Of a DNA stretch of 64,000 bases, positions 36,631-45,998 are shown one piece after another. The position numbers and the translations under genes are program-made. Positions within the stretch are counted from its first letter, which is position 1; each line of letters begins with the position of its first letter. The notes beneath the pieces were generated by a model. That model had not been told where the DNA came from and did no database searches. It worked only from the letters and a program-made list of their open reading frames with translations. Location: the NCBI RefSeq assembly GCF_003852235.1, contig NZ_CP027732.1, positions 3,038,001-3,102,000 of the forward strand, read 5' to 3'. Source of the DNA: Pseudomonas sp. R4-35-07 (lineage in GTDB: Bacteria > Pseudomonadota > Gammaproteobacteria > Pseudomonadales > Pseudomonadaceae).

Positions 36631-37734
36631 ATGACTGCTCAGGTGTCCTCCGAAGCACGCCACACCGATATTCAGCAGGAAGAAGTACTCAGTGAGGTGC
36701 GTAACCATATCGGTTACCTCACCCTCAACCGCCCCACCGGCTTGAATGCCATCACCCTGGACATGGTGCGTCTGCTGACGACGCAGCTGCAGGCCTGGGC
36801 CGATGATCCGCTTGTCTACGCCGTGGTGCTGCGCGGTGCCGGCGACAAGGCCTTCTGTGCCGGCGGCGATATCCGTTCCCTGTACGACAGTTTCAAGCGT
36901 GGCGACACCCTGCATGAAGACTTCTTCGTCGAGGAATACGCGCTCGACCTGGCCATCCACCATTACCCCAAACCCGTGCTGGCCTTGATGGACGGCTTCG
37001 TGCTCGGCGGTGGCATGGGCCTGGTACAGGGCGCCGACCTGCGCGTCGTGACCGAGCGCAGCCGGCTGGCGATGCCGGAAGTGGCCATCGGCTATTTTCC
37101 GGATGTGGGTGGCAGCTACTTCCTGCCGCGTATTCCAGGCGAGCTGGGGATTTACCTCGGCGTCACCGGGGTGCAGATCCGTGCGGCGGACGCCCTGTAC
37201 TGCGGCCTGGCCGATTGGTACCTCGACAGCGTCAAACTGACGGAGCTTGGGCACGCGCTCGACAGCCTGCAATGGCGCGACTCGCCCCTCAAGGACCTGC
37301 AAGGCGTGCTCGCCGGTCTGGCCGTACAACAACTGCCGGATGCGCCGCTGGCGGCCTTGCGCCCGGCCATCGACCATTTCTTCGCGCTGCCGGACGTGCC
37401 GAGCATGGTCGAGCAGCTACAGCAAGTCACCGTCGCCGACAGCCACCATTGGGCGCTGACCACCGTCGCCCTGATGCAGACCCGTTCGCCCCTGGCCATG
37501 GCCGTCACCCTGCAGATGCTGCGCCGTGGGCGCCACCTGCCGCTGGAACAGTGCTTTGCCCTGGAGCTGCATCTGGACCGCCAGTGGTTCGCACGCGGCG
37601 ACCTGATTGAAGGGGTTCGCGCGTTGATCATCGATAAAGACAAGAACCCGCAGTGGAATCCGCCCACCCTGCAAGGGCTGGACGCCGACCATGTCGACAG
37701 CTTCTTTCACGACTTCAAGCAGATTGAGAAATAA
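36631..37734 (+). CDS. 3-hydroxyisobutyryl-CoA hydrolase (crotonase superfamily)
   Basis: Valine-branch enzyme that removes CoA from 3-hydroxyisobutyryl-CoA. The 367-residue protein has the crotonase core with HIBCH features: LNRPTGLNAITLDM, AGDKAFCAGGDIRSLYD (oxyanion loop), GFVLGGGMGLVQGADLRVVTE, and MPEVAIGYFPDVGGSYFLPR carrying the acidic residues. Its length exceeds ordinary enoyl-CoA hydratases (about 260) and fits the hydrolase. The start at 36631 follows GGGAG. Three bases separate it from the acyl-CoA dehydrogenase gene, forming a two-gene operon. Confidence 0.85.
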   Translation: MTAQVSSEARHTDIQQEEVLSEVRNHIGYLTLNRPTGLNAITLDMVRLLTTQLQAWADDPLVYAVVLRGAGDKAFCAGGDIRSLYDSFKRGDTLHEDFFVEEYALDLAIHHYPKPVLALMDGFVLGGGMGLVQGADLRVVTERSRLAMPEVAIGYFPDVGGSYFLPRIPGELGIYLGVTGVQIRAADALYCGLADWYLDSVKLTELGHALDSLQWRDSPLKDLQGVLAGLAVQQLPDAPLAALRPAIDHFFALPDVPSMVEQLQQVTVADSHHWALTTVALMQTRSPLAMAVTLQMLRRGRHLPLEQCFALELHLDRQWFARGDLIEGVRALIIDKDKNPQWNPPTLQGLDADHVDSFFHDFKQIEK

Positions 37735-37737
37735 GCC

Positions 37738-38889
37738 ATGCAAGATCTTGAATATACTGAAGAACAAGTGATGATCCGCGACATGGCGCGTGACTTTGCC
37801 CGAGGTGAAATCGCACCCCACGCCCAGGCCTGGGAAAAGGCCGGCTGGATCGACGACGCCCTGGTGGCCAAGATGGGCGAGCTGGGCCTGCTCGGCATGG
37901 TGGTGCCGGAAGAATGGGGCGGCACCTACGTGGATTACGTCGCCTATGCCCTGGCCGTGGAGGAAATTTCCGCCGGGGATGGCGCCACGGGCGCACTGAT
38001 GAGTATCCATAATTCAGTGGGTTGCGGCCCACTCCTCAACTACGGCACAGAGGCGCAGAAACATACCTGGCTGGCCGCGCTTGCCAGCGGCCAGGCCATC
38101 GGTTGCTTCTGCCTGACCGAGCCCCAGGCCGGCTCTGAAGCCCATAATCTGCGCACCCGTGCCGAACTGCGCGATGGCCAGTGGGTGATCAACGGCGCCA
38201 AGCAGTTTGTCAGCAATGGCAAGCGCGCGAAGTTGGCCATTGTGTTCGCCGTGACCGACCCGGAGCTGGGCAAGAAAGGCCTTTCGGCATTCCTGGTCCC
38301 CACGGATACCCCGGGCTTCGTGGTCGACCGCACCGAACACAAGATGGGCATTCGCGCATCGGACACCTGCGCCGTCACCTTCAACCAATGCACGGTGCCC
38401 GAAGCCAACCTGCTGGGCGAGCGCGGCAAAGGCCTGGCCATCGCCCTGTCCAACCTGGAGGGTGGGCGCATCGGCATCGCCGCCCAGGCCCTGGGCATCG
38501 CGCGGGCCGCTTTTGAGGCGGCGCTGGCCTATGCCCGTGACCGGGTGCAGTTCGACAAGGCGATCATCGAACACCAGAGCGTGGCCAACCTGTTGGCCGA
38601 CATGCAAACCCAACTGAACGCCGCACGCCTGCTGATCCTGCACGCCGCACGCCTGCGCAGCGCCGGCAAGCCGTGCCTGTCGGAAGCGTCCCAGGCCAAG
38701 CTGTTTGCTTCGGAAATGGCTGAAAAGGTTTGCTCGAAAGCGATGCAGATTCATGGCGGGTATGGGTATCTGGAAGACTATCCGGTGGAGCGTTACTACC
38801 GGGATGCGCGGATCACGCAGATATACGAAGGCACCAGCGAGATTCAGCGGATGGTGATTGCCAGGGAGTTGAAGAATTATCAGCTCTGA
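37738..38889 (+). CDS. Acyl-CoA dehydrogenase, probable isobutyryl-CoA dehydrogenase
   Basis: A 383-residue FAD-dependent dehydrogenase. It shows [15 protein letters not shown] (FAD/substrate loop), [12 protein letters not shown], the C-terminal [24 protein letters not shown] and [16 protein letters not shown]. The neighbour, 3-hydroxyisobutyryl-CoA hydrolase, points to isobutyryl-CoA from valine as substrate. The gene converges on the isoleucine-type operon across a palindromic repeat. Confidence 0.87.
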   Translation: MQDLEYTEEQVMIRDMARDFARGEIAPHAQAWEKAGWIDDALVAKMGELGLLGMVVPEEWGGTYVDYVAYALAVEEISAGDGATGALMSIHNSVGCGPLLNYGTEAQKHTWLAALASGQAIGCFCLTEPQAGSEAHNLRTRAELRDGQWVINGAKQFVSNGKRAKLAIVFAVTDPELGKKGLSAFLVPTDTPGFVVDRTEHKMGIRASDTCAVTFNQCTVPEANLLGERGKGLAIALSNLEGGRIGIAAQALGIARAAFEAALAYARDRVQFDKAIIEHQSVANLLADMQTQLNAARLLILHAARLRSAGKPCLSEASQAKLFASEMAEKVCSKAMQIHGGYGYLEDYPVERYYRDARITQIYEGTSEIQRMVIARELKNYQL

Positions 38890-38904
38890 CTGATAAGGGT
38901 TGAT

Positions 38905-39017
38905 CATTCCCACGCTCTGCGTGGGAATGCCACCTGGGGCGCTCCGCGTCCCGCTAACGATGGCCACGGGTGACGCAGAGCGTCACGGGCTGCGTTCCCA
39001 CGCGGAGCGTGGGAACG
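38905..39017. repeat. Palindromic intergenic repeat cluster between convergent catabolic operons
   Basis: Three perfect hairpins occur in 113 bases: CATTCCCACGC/GCGTGGGAATG (38905-38929), GTGACGC/GCGTCAC (38970-38986) and CGTTCCCACGC/GCGTGGGAACG (38993-39017). This is the look of a dispersed Pseudomonas intergenic element. It probably also ends transcription from both sides. Confidence 0.75.
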
Positions 39018-39034
39018 ATCTTGACTCTCCACAG

Positions 39035-39808
39035 CTACTTGTCTTTGAACTCCGGTGCGCGCTTGGCCACAAACGCCGCCATCCCTTCCTTCTGATCCTG
39101 GGTCGCAAACGCTGCATGAAACACGCGGCGCTCAAACCGCACGCCTTCGGACAGGCTCACTTCAAACGCGCGGTTCACGCTTTCCTTGACCATCATGCTG
39201 ATCGGCACCGATTTGCCGGCGATCAGGGTGGCCACTTTCAACGCTTCGTCCAGCAGCTCGTCAGCAGGCACGATGCGCGCAACGATGCCGCAACGTTCGG
39301 CTTCTACAGCATCGATAAAGCGCCCGGTCAGGCACATTTCCATGGCCTTGGCCTTGCCCACCGCACGGGTAAGCCGCTGAGTACCGCCCATGCCCGGCAG
39401 CACGCCCAGGTTGATCTCCGGCTGACCGAACTTGGCGCTGTCACCGGCCAGGATGAAGTCGCACATCAGCGCCAGCTCGCAGCCACCACCGAGGGCGAAG
39501 CCGTTCACGGCGGCAATGATCGGCTTGCGGCGGTTGGCCACGCGGTCGCTGTCGCTGAACAGGTCGTCCAGGTAGATCTGCGGGTAGGTCAGCTCGGCCA
39601 TTTCCTTGATGTCCGCGCCAGCGGCGAAGGCTTTCTTCGAGCCGGTCAGCACGATGCAGCCGATTTCCGGATTGGCTTCCAGGCCATCCAACGCCAGGTT
39701 CAACTCGCTGACCAGTTGGGCGTTCAAGGCGTTCAGTGCCTGCGGGCGGTTGAGGGTAATCAGCCCGACGCGGCCCTGGACTTCGAGCAAAATGGTTTCA
39801 TAACTCAT
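39035..39808 (-). CDS. Enoyl-CoA hydratase
   Basis: A 257-residue crotonase. [32 protein letters not shown] (oxyanion hole), and [19 protein letters not shown] followed by [20 protein letters not shown] contain the two catalytic glutamates. Last gene of the five-gene leftward operon; it likely hydrates tiglyl-CoA in isoleucine catabolism, though broad specificity is common. AAGGAG lies eight bases before the ATG. Confidence 0.9.
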   Translation of the reverse strand: MSYETILLEVQGRVGLITLNRPQALNALNAQLVSELNLALDGLEANPEIGCIVLTGSKKAFAAGADIKEMAELTYPQIYLDDLFSDSDRVANRRKPIIAAVNGFALGGGCELALMCDFILAGDSAKFGQPEINLGVLPGMGGTQRLTRAVGKAKAMEMCLTGRFIDAVEAERCGIVARIVPADELLDEALKVATLIAGKSVPISMMVKESVNRAFEVSLSEGVRFERRVFHAAFATQDQKEGMAAFVAKRAPEFKDK

Positions 39809-39819
39809 GTATCGGCTCC

Positions 39820-40947
39820 TTAAAGATTGCGTGAGATGACCATGCGCTGGATATCGCTGGTGCCTTCGTAAATCTGGCAGACACGCACATCGCGGTAGAT
39901 CCGCTCCAGCGGGAAGTCGCTCAGGTAACCGTAACCGCCGAGGGTTTGCAAGGCGGCCGAACAGACTTTCTCGGCCATTTCCGAGGCGAACAGCTTGGCC
40001 ATCGAGGCCTCGACCAAGGCCGGTTTGCCGCTGTCACGCAGCGCTGCCGCGTAATGGACCATCTGCCGGGCGACGGCAATTTGCGTGGCCATGTCGGCCA
40101 GGCGAAAGGCCACGGCCTGGTGTTCAATCAGCGCCTTGCCGAAGGTTTCACGCTCGCGGGCGTAGTCGCGGGCCGCTTCAAAGGCGGCGCGGGCCATGCC
40201 CACCGATTGCGCGGCAATGCCCACGCGTCCGCCTTCGAGGTTGGCCAGGGCGATCCTGTAGCCCTCGCCCTCCTCGCCCAGACGGTTGGCGACCGGCACC
40301 TTCATGTCTTCAAACAGGATCTGGCAGGTATCCGATGCGTGCTGTCCCAGCTTGTCCTCGACCCGCGCCACGGTATAGCCCGGCGAGTCGGTGGGAACGA
40401 TAAACGCACTGATGCCGCGCTTGCCCGCCGCCGGGTCAGTGACCGCAAACACAATCACCACGCCGGCGTTTTGCCCGGAAGTGATGAATTGTTTGCAGCC
40501 GTTGAGCACGTAATGATCACCGTCAAGGCGTGCGCGGGTTTTAAGGCTGCTGGCGTCGGAACCGGCCTGGGGTTCGGTCAGCGCAAAGGCGCCGAGCATG
40601 GCCCCGCTGGCCAGGGGCTTGAGGAACTGGTCTTTCTGCTGGTCATTGCCAAATTTGAGGATCGGCACGCAACCCACCGAGTTATGCACGCTCATGATGG
40701 TCGAGCAAGCCCCGTCGCCGGCGGCGATTTCTTCCAGGGCCATGGCGTAGGCCAGGTAACCCGTGTCGCAGCCGCCCCATTGTTCCGGTACCAGCATGCC
40801 GAAAAAGCCCAGTTCGGCCATTTCACCGACGGCCTCCCTTGGAAAGCGATGCTCGCGGTCCCATTCGGCGGCGAACGGTTTCAGACGCTCCTGGGCAAAC
40901 TGCCGGGCCGCGTCGCTGATTTGCAATTGTTCGTCATTAGGCAGCAT
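39820..40947 (-). CDS. Acyl-CoA dehydrogenase, probable short/branched-chain (2-methylbutyryl-CoA)
   Basis: A 375-residue flavoprotein with [55 protein letters not shown] and [16 protein letters not shown]. Only 11 bp separate it from the enoyl-CoA hydratase gene and 9 bp from the thiolase gene. In this gene set (synthetase, short-chain dehydrogenase, thiolase, hydratase) it would oxidise 2-methylbutyryl-CoA to tiglyl-CoA. It is a paralogue of the dehydrogenase at 37738. Confidence 0.87.
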   Translation of the reverse strand: MLPNDEQLQISDAARQFAQERLKPFAAEWDREHRFPREAVGEMAELGFFGMLVPEQWGGCDTGYLAYAMALEEIAAGDGACSTIMSVHNSVGCVPILKFGNDQQKDQFLKPLASGAMLGAFALTEPQAGSDASSLKTRARLDGDHYVLNGCKQFITSGQNAGVVIVFAVTDPAAGKRGISAFIVPTDSPGYTVARVEDKLGQHASDTCQILFEDMKVPVANRLGEEGEGYRIALANLEGGRVGIAAQSVGMARAAFEAARDYARERETFGKALIEHQAVAFRLADMATQIAVARQMVHYAAALRDSGKPALVEASMAKLFASEMAEKVCSAALQTLGGYGYLSDFPLERIYRDVRVCQIYEGTSDIQRMVISRNL

Positions 40948-40956
40948 GGTCAGTCC

Positions 40957-42141
40957 TTAATACAGGCATTCAACGGCCATGGCCGTGGCTTCACCACCGC
41001 CGATGCAGATGGCAGCGACCCCGCGTTTGAGGCCTTTCTGGCGCAGGGCCGAGAGCAAGGTCACCAGGATGCGCGCGCCCGAGGCGCCGATCGGGTGGCC
41101 CAGGGCGCAGGCGCCGCCGTGCACGTTGACCTTGCTGTGGGGAATCTCCAGTTTGCTCATGGTCACCAGGCTGACCACCGCGAACGCTTCGTTGATCTCG
41201 AACAGGTCGACATCCGCCACGTTCCAGCCGGTTTTGCTCATCAACTTACGGATCGCGCCGACAGGCGCCACCGGAAACAGCCCCGGCTCATCGGCGAACG
41301 CCGCATGCCCATGAATCACCGCCAGCGGCTTGAGGTCGCGTTGCCGTGCATCGGACTCACGCATCAACAGCAGCGCCGCCGCGCCATCGGAGATCGAGCT
41401 GGAGTTGGCTGCAGTCACCGTGCCGCCGTCGCGGAAGGCCGGTTTGAGGCTGGCGATCTTGTCCAGCTTGGCCTTGGGCGGCTGTTCGTCATGCATGATG
41501 GTCTTTTGTTCTTTGCCAACGGTGACCTGGACCGGGACTATTTCGGCGGCAAAACTGCCGTGGGTGATGGCTTCCTGCGCACGCGTCAGCGAGGCAATCG
41601 CAAAGGCGTCCTGGGCTTGCCGGGTAAAACCGTTGTGCTCGGCGCAATCTTCGGCAAAGGTGCCCATCAGGCGGCCCTTGTCGTAGGCGTCTTCCAGGCC
41701 GTCGAGGAACATGTGGTCGAGCACCTTGCCGTGGCCCATGCGATAGCCGCTGCGGGCGCGGTCGAGCAGGTACGGCGCGTTGGACATGCTCTCCATGCCG
41801 CCGGCAATCACCACGTCGACGCTGCCGGCGCGCAACGCATCGTGGGCCAGAATCGTCGCCTGCATGCCGGAACCGCACATCTTGTTGAGGGTGGTGCAGC
41901 GGGTGGCTTTGTCCAGCCCGGCGCCCAACGCTGCCTGGCGTGCCGGCGCCTGGCCGAGGCCGGCGGGCAGCACGCAGCCAAACAACACCTCATCGACGGC
42001 GTCGCTGGCGATACCCGCGCGCTCCACCGCCGCACGAATCGCGGCGGCGCCCAGTTGCGGTGCGGTCAGGCCCTTGAGGTCGCCCTGGAACCCGCCCATG
42101 GGCGTGCGCACGGCGCTGACGATAACGATAGGATCGTTCAT
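40957..42141 (-). CDS. Acetyl-CoA C-acyltransferase (thiolase)
   Basis: A 394-residue thiolase. The acyl-accepting Cys is in LNKMCGSGMQATI (about residue 90), with VNVHGGACALGHPIGASGAR and the C-terminal Cys in AAICIGGGEATAMAVE. It would split 2-methylacetoacetyl-CoA to acetyl-CoA and propionyl-CoA in isoleucine breakdown. AGGAGG precedes the start. Middle of the operon. Confidence 0.92.
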   Translation of the reverse strand: MNDPIVIVSAVRTPMGGFQGDLKGLTAPQLGAAAIRAAVERAGIASDAVDEVLFGCVLPAGLGQAPARQAALGAGLDKATRCTTLNKMCGSGMQATILAHDALRAGSVDVVIAGGMESMSNAPYLLDRARSGYRMGHGKVLDHMFLDGLEDAYDKGRLMGTFAEDCAEHNGFTRQAQDAFAIASLTRAQEAITHGSFAAEIVPVQVTVGKEQKTIMHDEQPPKAKLDKIASLKPAFRDGGTVTAANSSSISDGAAALLLMRESDARQRDLKPLAVIHGHAAFADEPGLFPVAPVGAIRKLMSKTGWNVADVDLFEINEAFAVVSLVTMSKLEIPHSKVNVHGGACALGHPIGASGARILVTLLSALRQKGLKRGVAAICIGGGEATAMAVECLY

Positions 42142-42153
42142 GAAGAGACCTCC

Positions 42154-42924
42154 TTACTTGGCAGCCATACGCAAGGCACCGTCAAGACGGATCACCTCGC
42201 CATTGAGCATGCTGTTTTCAATGATATGCCGCACCAGGGCCGCATATTCGGCGGGTTTGCCCAGGCGCGGCGGAAACGGCACGCCGGCGGCAAGGGAATC
42301 GCGAACTTGCGGGGTCATGCCGGCCATCATCGGGGTTTCGAAAATGCCGGGCGCGATGGTCATCACCCGGATACCAAAACGCGCTAATTCCCGTGCGGCC
42401 GGCAGGGTGAGGCTGGCAATCGCGCCTTTGGAGGCGGCATACGCGGCTTGACCGATCTGCCCGTCGAACGCCGCCACCGAAGCGGTATTGATGATCACAC
42501 CGCGTTCGCCATCGGCATCCACAGGTGTTTCAGCGATAGCCGCTGCAGCCAGGCGCAGCAGGTTGAAGCTGCCGATCAGGTTGACGTTGATCACCTGGGC
42601 GAAGCTGGCCAGGGCGTGCGGGCCGTTTTTGCCGAGGATTTTCTCACCGCGCACCACACCGGCGCAGTTGACCAAGCCATGCAACCCGCCAAAGGCGGCA
42701 ACGGCGGCGTGCACGGCGGATTCGGCAGCGGCTTCCTGGCTGATATCCGCCACGGCGCTGCGGGCGTTATCGCCAAGTTGCCGGGCCTTGGCGGCGACGG
42801 CATCGGCGTTGAGGTCTACCAGCATGACCTTGGCACCCGCTGCGACCAGCATGTCGGCAGTGGCCGCACCGAGGCCCGAAGCGCCGCCGCTGACCAAAAA
42901 TACCTTGTTTTCAATCTGCATCAT
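42154..42924 (-). CDS. SDR 3-hydroxyacyl-CoA dehydrogenase (HSD17B10-like)
   Basis: A 256-residue short-chain dehydrogenase: cofactor motif [22 protein letters not shown], the catalytic Ser ([10 protein letters not shown]) and Tyr-x3-Lys ([10 protein letters not shown]), and C-terminal [12 protein letters not shown]. It resembles type II 3-hydroxyacyl-CoA dehydrogenase, which oxidises 2-methyl-3-hydroxybutyryl-CoA. Second gene of the operon, 18 bp after the synthetase and 12 bp before the thiolase. Confidence 0.9.
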   Translation of the reverse strand: MMQIENKVFLVSGGASGLGAATADMLVAAGAKVMLVDLNADAVAAKARQLGDNARSAVADISQEAAAESAVHAAVAAFGGLHGLVNCAGVVRGEKILGKNGPHALASFAQVINVNLIGSFNLLRLAAAAIAETPVDADGERGVIINTASVAAFDGQIGQAAYAASKGAIASLTLPAARELARFGIRVMTIAPGIFETPMMAGMTPQVRDSLAAGVPFPPRLGKPAEYAALVRHIIENSMLNGEVIRLDGALRMAAK

Positions 42925-42942
42925 GGTTTCCTTTTCAACGGA

Positions 42943-44592
42943 TCACGCCACGGCCGCCTGGGCCTTGGCGATTTCCTGATTACGCAAAATAAAGCGTTGC
43001 AGCTTGCCGCTGGGGGTCTTGGGCAAGTCGCTGACGAATTCGATTTCCCGCGGGTACGCATGGGCCGCCAAGCGCTGGCGCACATGCAGGCGCAATTCTT
43101 CGGCGAGTTCCGGAGTCGCGCGGTACTGCTCGTTGATCACCACGAAGGCTTTCACCAGTTCGGTGCGCTCCGGGCAGGGCTTGCCGACCACGGCGGCCTC
43201 GACCACCGCCGGGTGTTCGACCAGGGCGCTTTCCACGTCGAACGGTCCTACGCGGTAGCCGGAGGTGGTAATCACGTCATCACTGCGCCCGACAAAACTG
43301 ATGCTGCCGTCCGGGTTGAGCTCCACGGTGTCGCCACTGAGGTAGTACTTGCCGACAAAGGCTTTGGTGTTGACGCCTTCATACCCGGCGAACCAGCACA
43401 TTGGCGATTGCTCACGGTCGATGGCGAGAATGCCGGGCTGACCGGCAGGCAGTTCCTGGTAATTGTCATCCAGTACCACGATGCGATGCCCAGGCGAGGC
43501 GAACCCTGCCGAGCCGACATGCACCGGATGCACCAGGCCATGGTGATTGCACAGCACCATGCCCAGTTCGGTCTGCCCGTAGTGATCATGGATGGTCACG
43601 CCAAGGTTGTCGGCGAACCAGCGGATCACCTCGGGGTTCAGGGGCTCGCCGGCGCTGCTGACGATGCGCAGCTTGCCCTTGATCGAGCGGGCGAACGGCT
43701 CGCCGCCGGCGATCAACAGCCGATACGCGGTAGGCGAACCGGTGAGGTTGGTGATGCCGTATTTGTTGATGATCCGGCAGGTGCTTTCAACGCTGAAGGG
43801 GCCATCGTAGAAGGTGATCGGATGCCCCAGGGACAGCGGCCCGGTCACGCCGAAGTAGATGCCATAGGCCCAGCCCGGATCGGCCACGTTCCAGAACGCG
43901 TCTTCTGGGCGCAGGTCCACCGCGTCGCGGGTGTAGCTCTGGAACGCGACAATCGCCTTGAGCGGTACCGACAGGGCTTTGGATGGGCCGGTGGTGCCCG
44001 AGGTGAACATCAGCAGGAAGGGCTCGTCGCCCCCCAGCAGCACGGGCTCGCAGACGTTCGAGTGGTTGGGCAGTTCGGCCCAGAAGCTGAAATCGCCGCG
44101 TACCAGGCCTTCGCCCTTGGCCCCGGTGACCGTCACGATGGTGGGGCAGCCGTCCACGTCGGTGAGCTTGGGCCGGTTCATGGCATCGGTGACGACCAGC
44201 GCGGCGCCGGAACTGTTCAGGCGATGCTCGATCGCCTTGGGCCCGAATGCGGTAAACAACGGTTGATAGACCGCGCCGATACGCCAGGTGGCGAACACCA
44301 CCACCAGCAGTTCGGCCGTGCGCGGCAACAGGCCGGCGACTTTATCGCCGCGCTTGACGCCCTGGGCCAGCAGGAAATTGGCGAAGCGTGAGGCCTGGTC
44401 CTGCAAGTCGGTGAAGGTCGCCGTGGCGCTGCGCCCGTCCCTGCCCTCCCAGAACAGCGCAATGCGCCCAGGCAATGCGTGACGGTCACAGCATTCCACA
44501 CAGGCGTTGAGCGCCTGCAGGTTGCCGGCAAGGGCGGCGTCGACGGTGTGTTGGTAATCGAACTCGGTGGTGGCGGCCAGGTAATCACGCAT
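42943..44592 (-). CDS. AMP-binding acyl-CoA synthetase
   Basis: A 549-residue adenylate-forming ligase. The P-loop-like motif is LMFTSGTTGPSKALSVPL, followed by DHYGQTELGM, YYLSGDTVELNPDGS and the C-terminal lysine in LPKTPSGKLQRF. It activates a short or branched carboxylic acid to its CoA thioester. First gene of the operon; AGGAAC lies upstream. The substrate may be 2-methylbutyrate or a related acid, judging by the rest of the operon. Confidence 0.9.
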   Translation of the reverse strand: MRDYLAATTEFDYQHTVDAALAGNLQALNACVECCDRHALPGRIALFWEGRDGRSATATFTDLQDQASRFANFLLAQGVKRGDKVAGLLPRTAELLVVVFATWRIGAVYQPLFTAFGPKAIEHRLNSSGAALVVTDAMNRPKLTDVDGCPTIVTVTGAKGEGLVRGDFSFWAELPNHSNVCEPVLLGGDEPFLLMFTSGTTGPSKALSVPLKAIVAFQSYTRDAVDLRPEDAFWNVADPGWAYGIYFGVTGPLSLGHPITFYDGPFSVESTCRIINKYGITNLTGSPTAYRLLIAGGEPFARSIKGKLRIVSSAGEPLNPEVIRWFADNLGVTIHDHYGQTELGMVLCNHHGLVHPVHVGSAGFASPGHRIVVLDDNYQELPAGQPGILAIDREQSPMCWFAGYEGVNTKAFVGKYYLSGDTVELNPDGSISFVGRSDDVITTSGYRVGPFDVESALVEHPAVVEAAVVGKPCPERTELVKAFVVINEQYRATPELAEELRLHVRQRLAAHAYPREIEFVSDLPKTPSGKLQRFILRNQEIAKAQAAVA

Positions 44593-44795
44593 CGCTTCAG
44601 TTCCTTGTGTGTTTTTGTTTTAAGGACACTTTCCAGGCGGTCAATCGCTCTCAAATAGTCGCCCTGCAGCGGCGCTACGAGCAATGGTCAAAGCCTTCAA
44701 CATGGCTGACCGGTTTGGCCAATCGGGTTTGACACTCGCCCTGCACTGGCCGAAGCTTGAGGCTTTGTACCTGTACCCTGCCTTCGGACGCCTGC

Positions 44796-45854
44796 ATGTC
44801 AAAGTCACGCCGTTACGCCATCGTCGGCCTGTGCGCCCTGTTGTCGATTTTGTTGATCACCTGGTTTTTCGCCCGCGCAACGCCGGTGGCCGTGCCGCCG
44901 GCGATTGCCCACGGTTATTCCCAAGCCTTGAAGCAGGCGCGCAACGGTGAGCCGGGCGCGGCGCGGGTGTTGTATCAACAGCTGGGGCGGCCGGACCTTT
45001 CACCTGAGCGCCGCGCCGCGCTGCATGCCGAGCTGCCCAACTACCCCAGCCCCCAGGCGTTGAAGTTGGCAGATAAAGACTTGGCCAATGAATCGCCACG
45101 GGTGCGTGAAGCGGCAATTCACAGCATTGTCGGCCTGGTACCTTCCGGCCAACGCACCTTGTTGCTCGGCCCGGTGCTGGATGACCCCGAGCAGCAGGTG
45201 CGCTTTGCCGCCGCCAACGCCCTGCTCGGCCTGTCGCCGGACACCCTGGGCCTGTACTTCGGCCCGCTGCAGCAAGTGCTCGACGAGTTCGCCAATGCCC
45301 TCAAGGCCCAACCCGAGACCGCCGAAAGCTGGATTCAACTGGCGCGCCTGTATATCCACAGCGCCCTGCTGCCGGAGGCGCAAAATGCCCTGCAGCAGGC
45401 CATGCGCCTGCAACCGGACAACCTGCAAGCGGTGGTGGCGCAGATCGAGCTGCTGGATAAACAGGGCAAGACCGACGAATCGCGCCAGCTGCTCGCACAG
45501 CAATTGGCGGCGCACCCGGAATCGGCTTACCTGCAACACGCCCTGGGCATGTGGCTGCTGCACCATGGCGCGCGCCCCTATGCCTTGCTCGGCCTGTCCA
45601 AGGCGGTGGAGCTTGAACCGGACAATCAGGACTACCGCTACGACCTGGCCACCACGCTGCACGACCAGGAAGAGCTCGAGGCTGCCCAGCGCCAGTTGGA
45701 AGACATCGTGCAGCGCCACCCGGCCAATCGAAAAGCGCGGGTGCTGCTGGTCAATTATTGGAAAGAGAGCGGCCAGTTGCAGAATGTCCAGGTGCTGCTG
45801 GCACAGCTTGAGCAACAGAACCCGGATGACCCCGCGCTGCAGCAGGGTCTGTGA
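44796..45854 (+). CDS. Membrane-anchored TPR-repeat protein
   Basis: A 352-residue protein with one N-terminal membrane anchor (IVGLCALLSILLITWFFA), a HEAT-like helical stretch (VREAAIHSIVGLVPSGQ, VRFAAANALLGL) and several TPR units from about residue 180 (AESWIQLARLYIHSALLPEA, DNLQAVVAQIELLDKQGK, YRYDLATTLHDQEELEAA). Such proteins scaffold complexes in the periplasm. The ATG at 44796 (MSKSRRY) is chosen over an upstream in-frame codon. Divergent from the acyl-CoA synthetase operon; no functional link evident. Confidence 0.75.
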   Translation: MSKSRRYAIVGLCALLSILLITWFFARATPVAVPPAIAHGYSQALKQARNGEPGAARVLYQQLGRPDLSPERRAALHAELPNYPSPQALKLADKDLANESPRVREAAIHSIVGLVPSGQRTLLLGPVLDDPEQQVRFAAANALLGLSPDTLGLYFGPLQQVLDEFANALKAQPETAESWIQLARLYIHSALLPEAQNALQQAMRLQPDNLQAVVAQIELLDKQGKTDESRQLLAQQLAAHPESAYLQHALGMWLLHHGARPYALLGLSKAVELEPDNQDYRYDLATTLHDQEELEAAQRQLEDIVQRHPANRKARVLLVNYWKESGQLQNVQVLLAQLEQQNPDDPALQQGL

Positions 45855-45998
45855 CCGCGCTCAAAAAAATGCATGGAAGATGCCGGCGCCGCGCACAAAT
45901 AATTCAAAACGTTGAACCGCCACAGGTCGATACGGTCAAGTGAATATGGCGCGCCACAGCGGCGCGCACCCAACTTGTACGTGACCTGAGGGCACTTC

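Noticed and set aside
39946..42387. Plus-strand ORF of 813 codons
   Set aside because: It lies antisense to the acyl-CoA dehydrogenase and thiolase genes. GC-rich codon bias opens the opposite frame; the translation has no family features.
42448..44391. Plus-strand ORF of 647 codons
   Set aside because: Antisense shadow of the SDR and acyl-CoA synthetase genes, whose motifs are unambiguous.
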